From the NCBI GenBank assembly GCA_021372295.1, contig JAJFUS010000002.1, positions 1 to 43,867 on the forward strand: 43,867 nucleotides of DNA, written 5' to 3'. The notes beneath the pieces were generated by a model, which saw only the letters and a program-made list of their open reading frames with translations, had not been told where the DNA came from and made no database searches. Every line of letters begins with the position of its first letter. Within the stretch, counting starts at the first letter, position 1. Position numbers and translations under genes: made by a program. Shown here in pieces: positions 43,159-43,867 of the stretch. The DNA is from a bacterium (GTDB taxonomy: Bacteria > Armatimonadota > UBA5829).

Positions 43159-43867
43159 CTATTTGGCGGCACGCTTGAGCAGTACGATCCCTGCAGCCAC
43201 GCCCAGAACATCCGCCGTGAACGCGCCGACTATCGGGGCAATATCGCCCTGAACGGCCAGCGACGAAGTATATCGCCAGATTATCCAGTAAATGAGTATA
43301 AGCAGAATACTCAGACCAAACCCGACGGACGATCCGCTCCTGCTGGGCCTTATAGCCAGCGGAGCCGCCAGCAGTGCGAACACCAGGCTCGATACGGGCA
43401 GAGCGAGCTTGTTCCACCTGTCCACGTCAAGTTCGCTAATCTCGTTCAATGGCCTGTCAGGGTGCGCCCTGAGATAAGTCACCATCGAGGAGAGTTCCGC
43501 GAAACTCATCTGTTCGGTATCTTTCTGATAAAGCGCCAACTGCTCGGGCGTCTTCTCGATCCTGATTTCCCTGGTCTGAGACTTTTCGAATCTTCCGTAG
43601 GCCGAATGATCGCTGCCCAGACCGACCTCCCAATAGCCGTCGTAAAGCAGCCATTTATATCGGTCTTCGCGCTTGTTGTCGATTCCGGCCCATTTCGCGC
43701 GGTCGGCGTACACGATCATCGACGGACGATCCTCGCCATCGTTCTGCATGATCGTAATCTTTTTCAAAACGCCGCTGTTTTTATCCATGCCGCCGCTGAC
43801 TCTAATAAGCGACTTCGTGCCTTCGTCGGTAAGGCTGAACGGCGCATCCGAAAGGGCTGCCTGCTTG
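43159..43867 (-). CDS. LptF/LptG family permease, C-terminal part
   Basis: The frame is open to the right edge, so only about 235 C-terminal residues are present. It matches the YjgP/YjgQ family, the permease subunits (LptF, LptG) of the ABC transporter that extracts lipopolysaccharide from the inner membrane. The visible periplasmic beta-jellyroll part (KITIMQNDGEDRPSMIVYADRA, WLLYDGYWEV) leads to the last three transmembrane helices (PVSSLVFALLAAPLAIRPSR, GLSILLILIYWIIWRY, AFTADVLGVAAGIVLL), the family's C-terminal layout. LptF versus LptG cannot be decided. Confidence 0.9.
   Translation of the reverse strand, partial: KQAALSDAPFSLTDEGTKSLIRVSGGMDKNSGVLKKITIMQNDGEDRPSMIVYADRAKWAGIDNKREDRYKWLLYDGYWEVGLGSDHSAYGRFEKSQTREIRIEKTPEQLALYQKDTEQMSFAELSSMVTYLRAHPDRPLNEISELDVDRWNKLALPVSSLVFALLAAPLAIRPSRSGSSVGFGLSILLILIYWIIWRYTSSLAVQGDIAPIVGAFTADVLGVAAGIVLLKRAAK

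Overview
The window is about 43.9 kb of gene-dense bacterial chromosome with moderate GC content. The first third is the conserved tuf-rpmG-tRNA(Trp)-secE-nusG-rplK-rplA-rplJ-rplL-rpoB-rpoC transcription/translation block. The organism looks diderm. It has a TonB-dependent receptor, an LptF/LptG-type permease, KdsC and KdsD for KDO synthesis, and an envelope-stress ECF sigma / anti-sigma / HtrA cluster. It also carries genes common in Firmicutes-like and other Terrabacteria genomes: RNase Y next to a YmdB-type phosphoesterase, an L10 leader, an RsbW-like kinase, and the recX-recA-thpR-cinA order. This mix, plus a DUF3084 protein, suggests Armatimonadota or a related diderm Terrabacteria lineage. 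That placement is inference; no 16S rRNA gene is present.

Layout. Positions 1-13018 hold the ribosomal protein and RNA polymerase block on the plus strand, with good sigma-70-type promoters before tRNA(Trp) and rpoB, an L10 leader with attenuator before rplJ, and a strong terminator after rpoC. Positions 13073-16678 hold a secreted BON protein, a free-standing 5'-nucleotidase C-terminal domain, an M28 peptidase lipoprotein, RidA and a LysM-SH3-NlpC/P60 cell wall hydrolase. Positions 16843-19852 form the stress module: ECF sigma factor, zinc-finger anti-sigma factor, then htrA behind an ECF-type promoter (GGAAC-N17-CGTC), ending at a perfect terminator. Positions 20074-24246 hold a VanZ-like membrane protein, a DUF1844 protein, a TonB-dependent receptor, a SpoU-family rRNA methyltransferase and the tRNA(Arg)-tRNA(His) pair.

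Positions 24263-31259 are a minus-strand run read cinA, thpR, recA, recX, rny, ymdB-like, then a PKD lipoprotein. ftsH (31405-33342) diverges from cinA with its own promoter and terminator. Between ftsH and a TldD/PmbA-family gene lies a lone gene fusing a SIR2 domain to five near-identical 44-residue TPR-like repeats. It is the only clearly accessory gene here and the best candidate for a new, probably defence-related, function. Positions 35483-43867 (minus strand) contain the PmbA-like gene, an RsbW-like kinase and an envelope operon: LptF/G-like permease, DUF3084 protein, KdsD, KdsC, a 5'-nucleotidase-like metallophosphatase and a GT39-like membrane glycosyltransferase.

Besides the SIR2-TPR gene, the points of interest are two related 52-bp intergenic repeats placed just upstream of recA and kdsD, other hairpin-forming intergenic elements, a zinc ribbon inserted in RpoB, the two halves of a 5'-nucleotidase encoded 25 kb apart, and several genes whose Shine-Dalgarno spacing argues for GTG, TTG or CTG starts.
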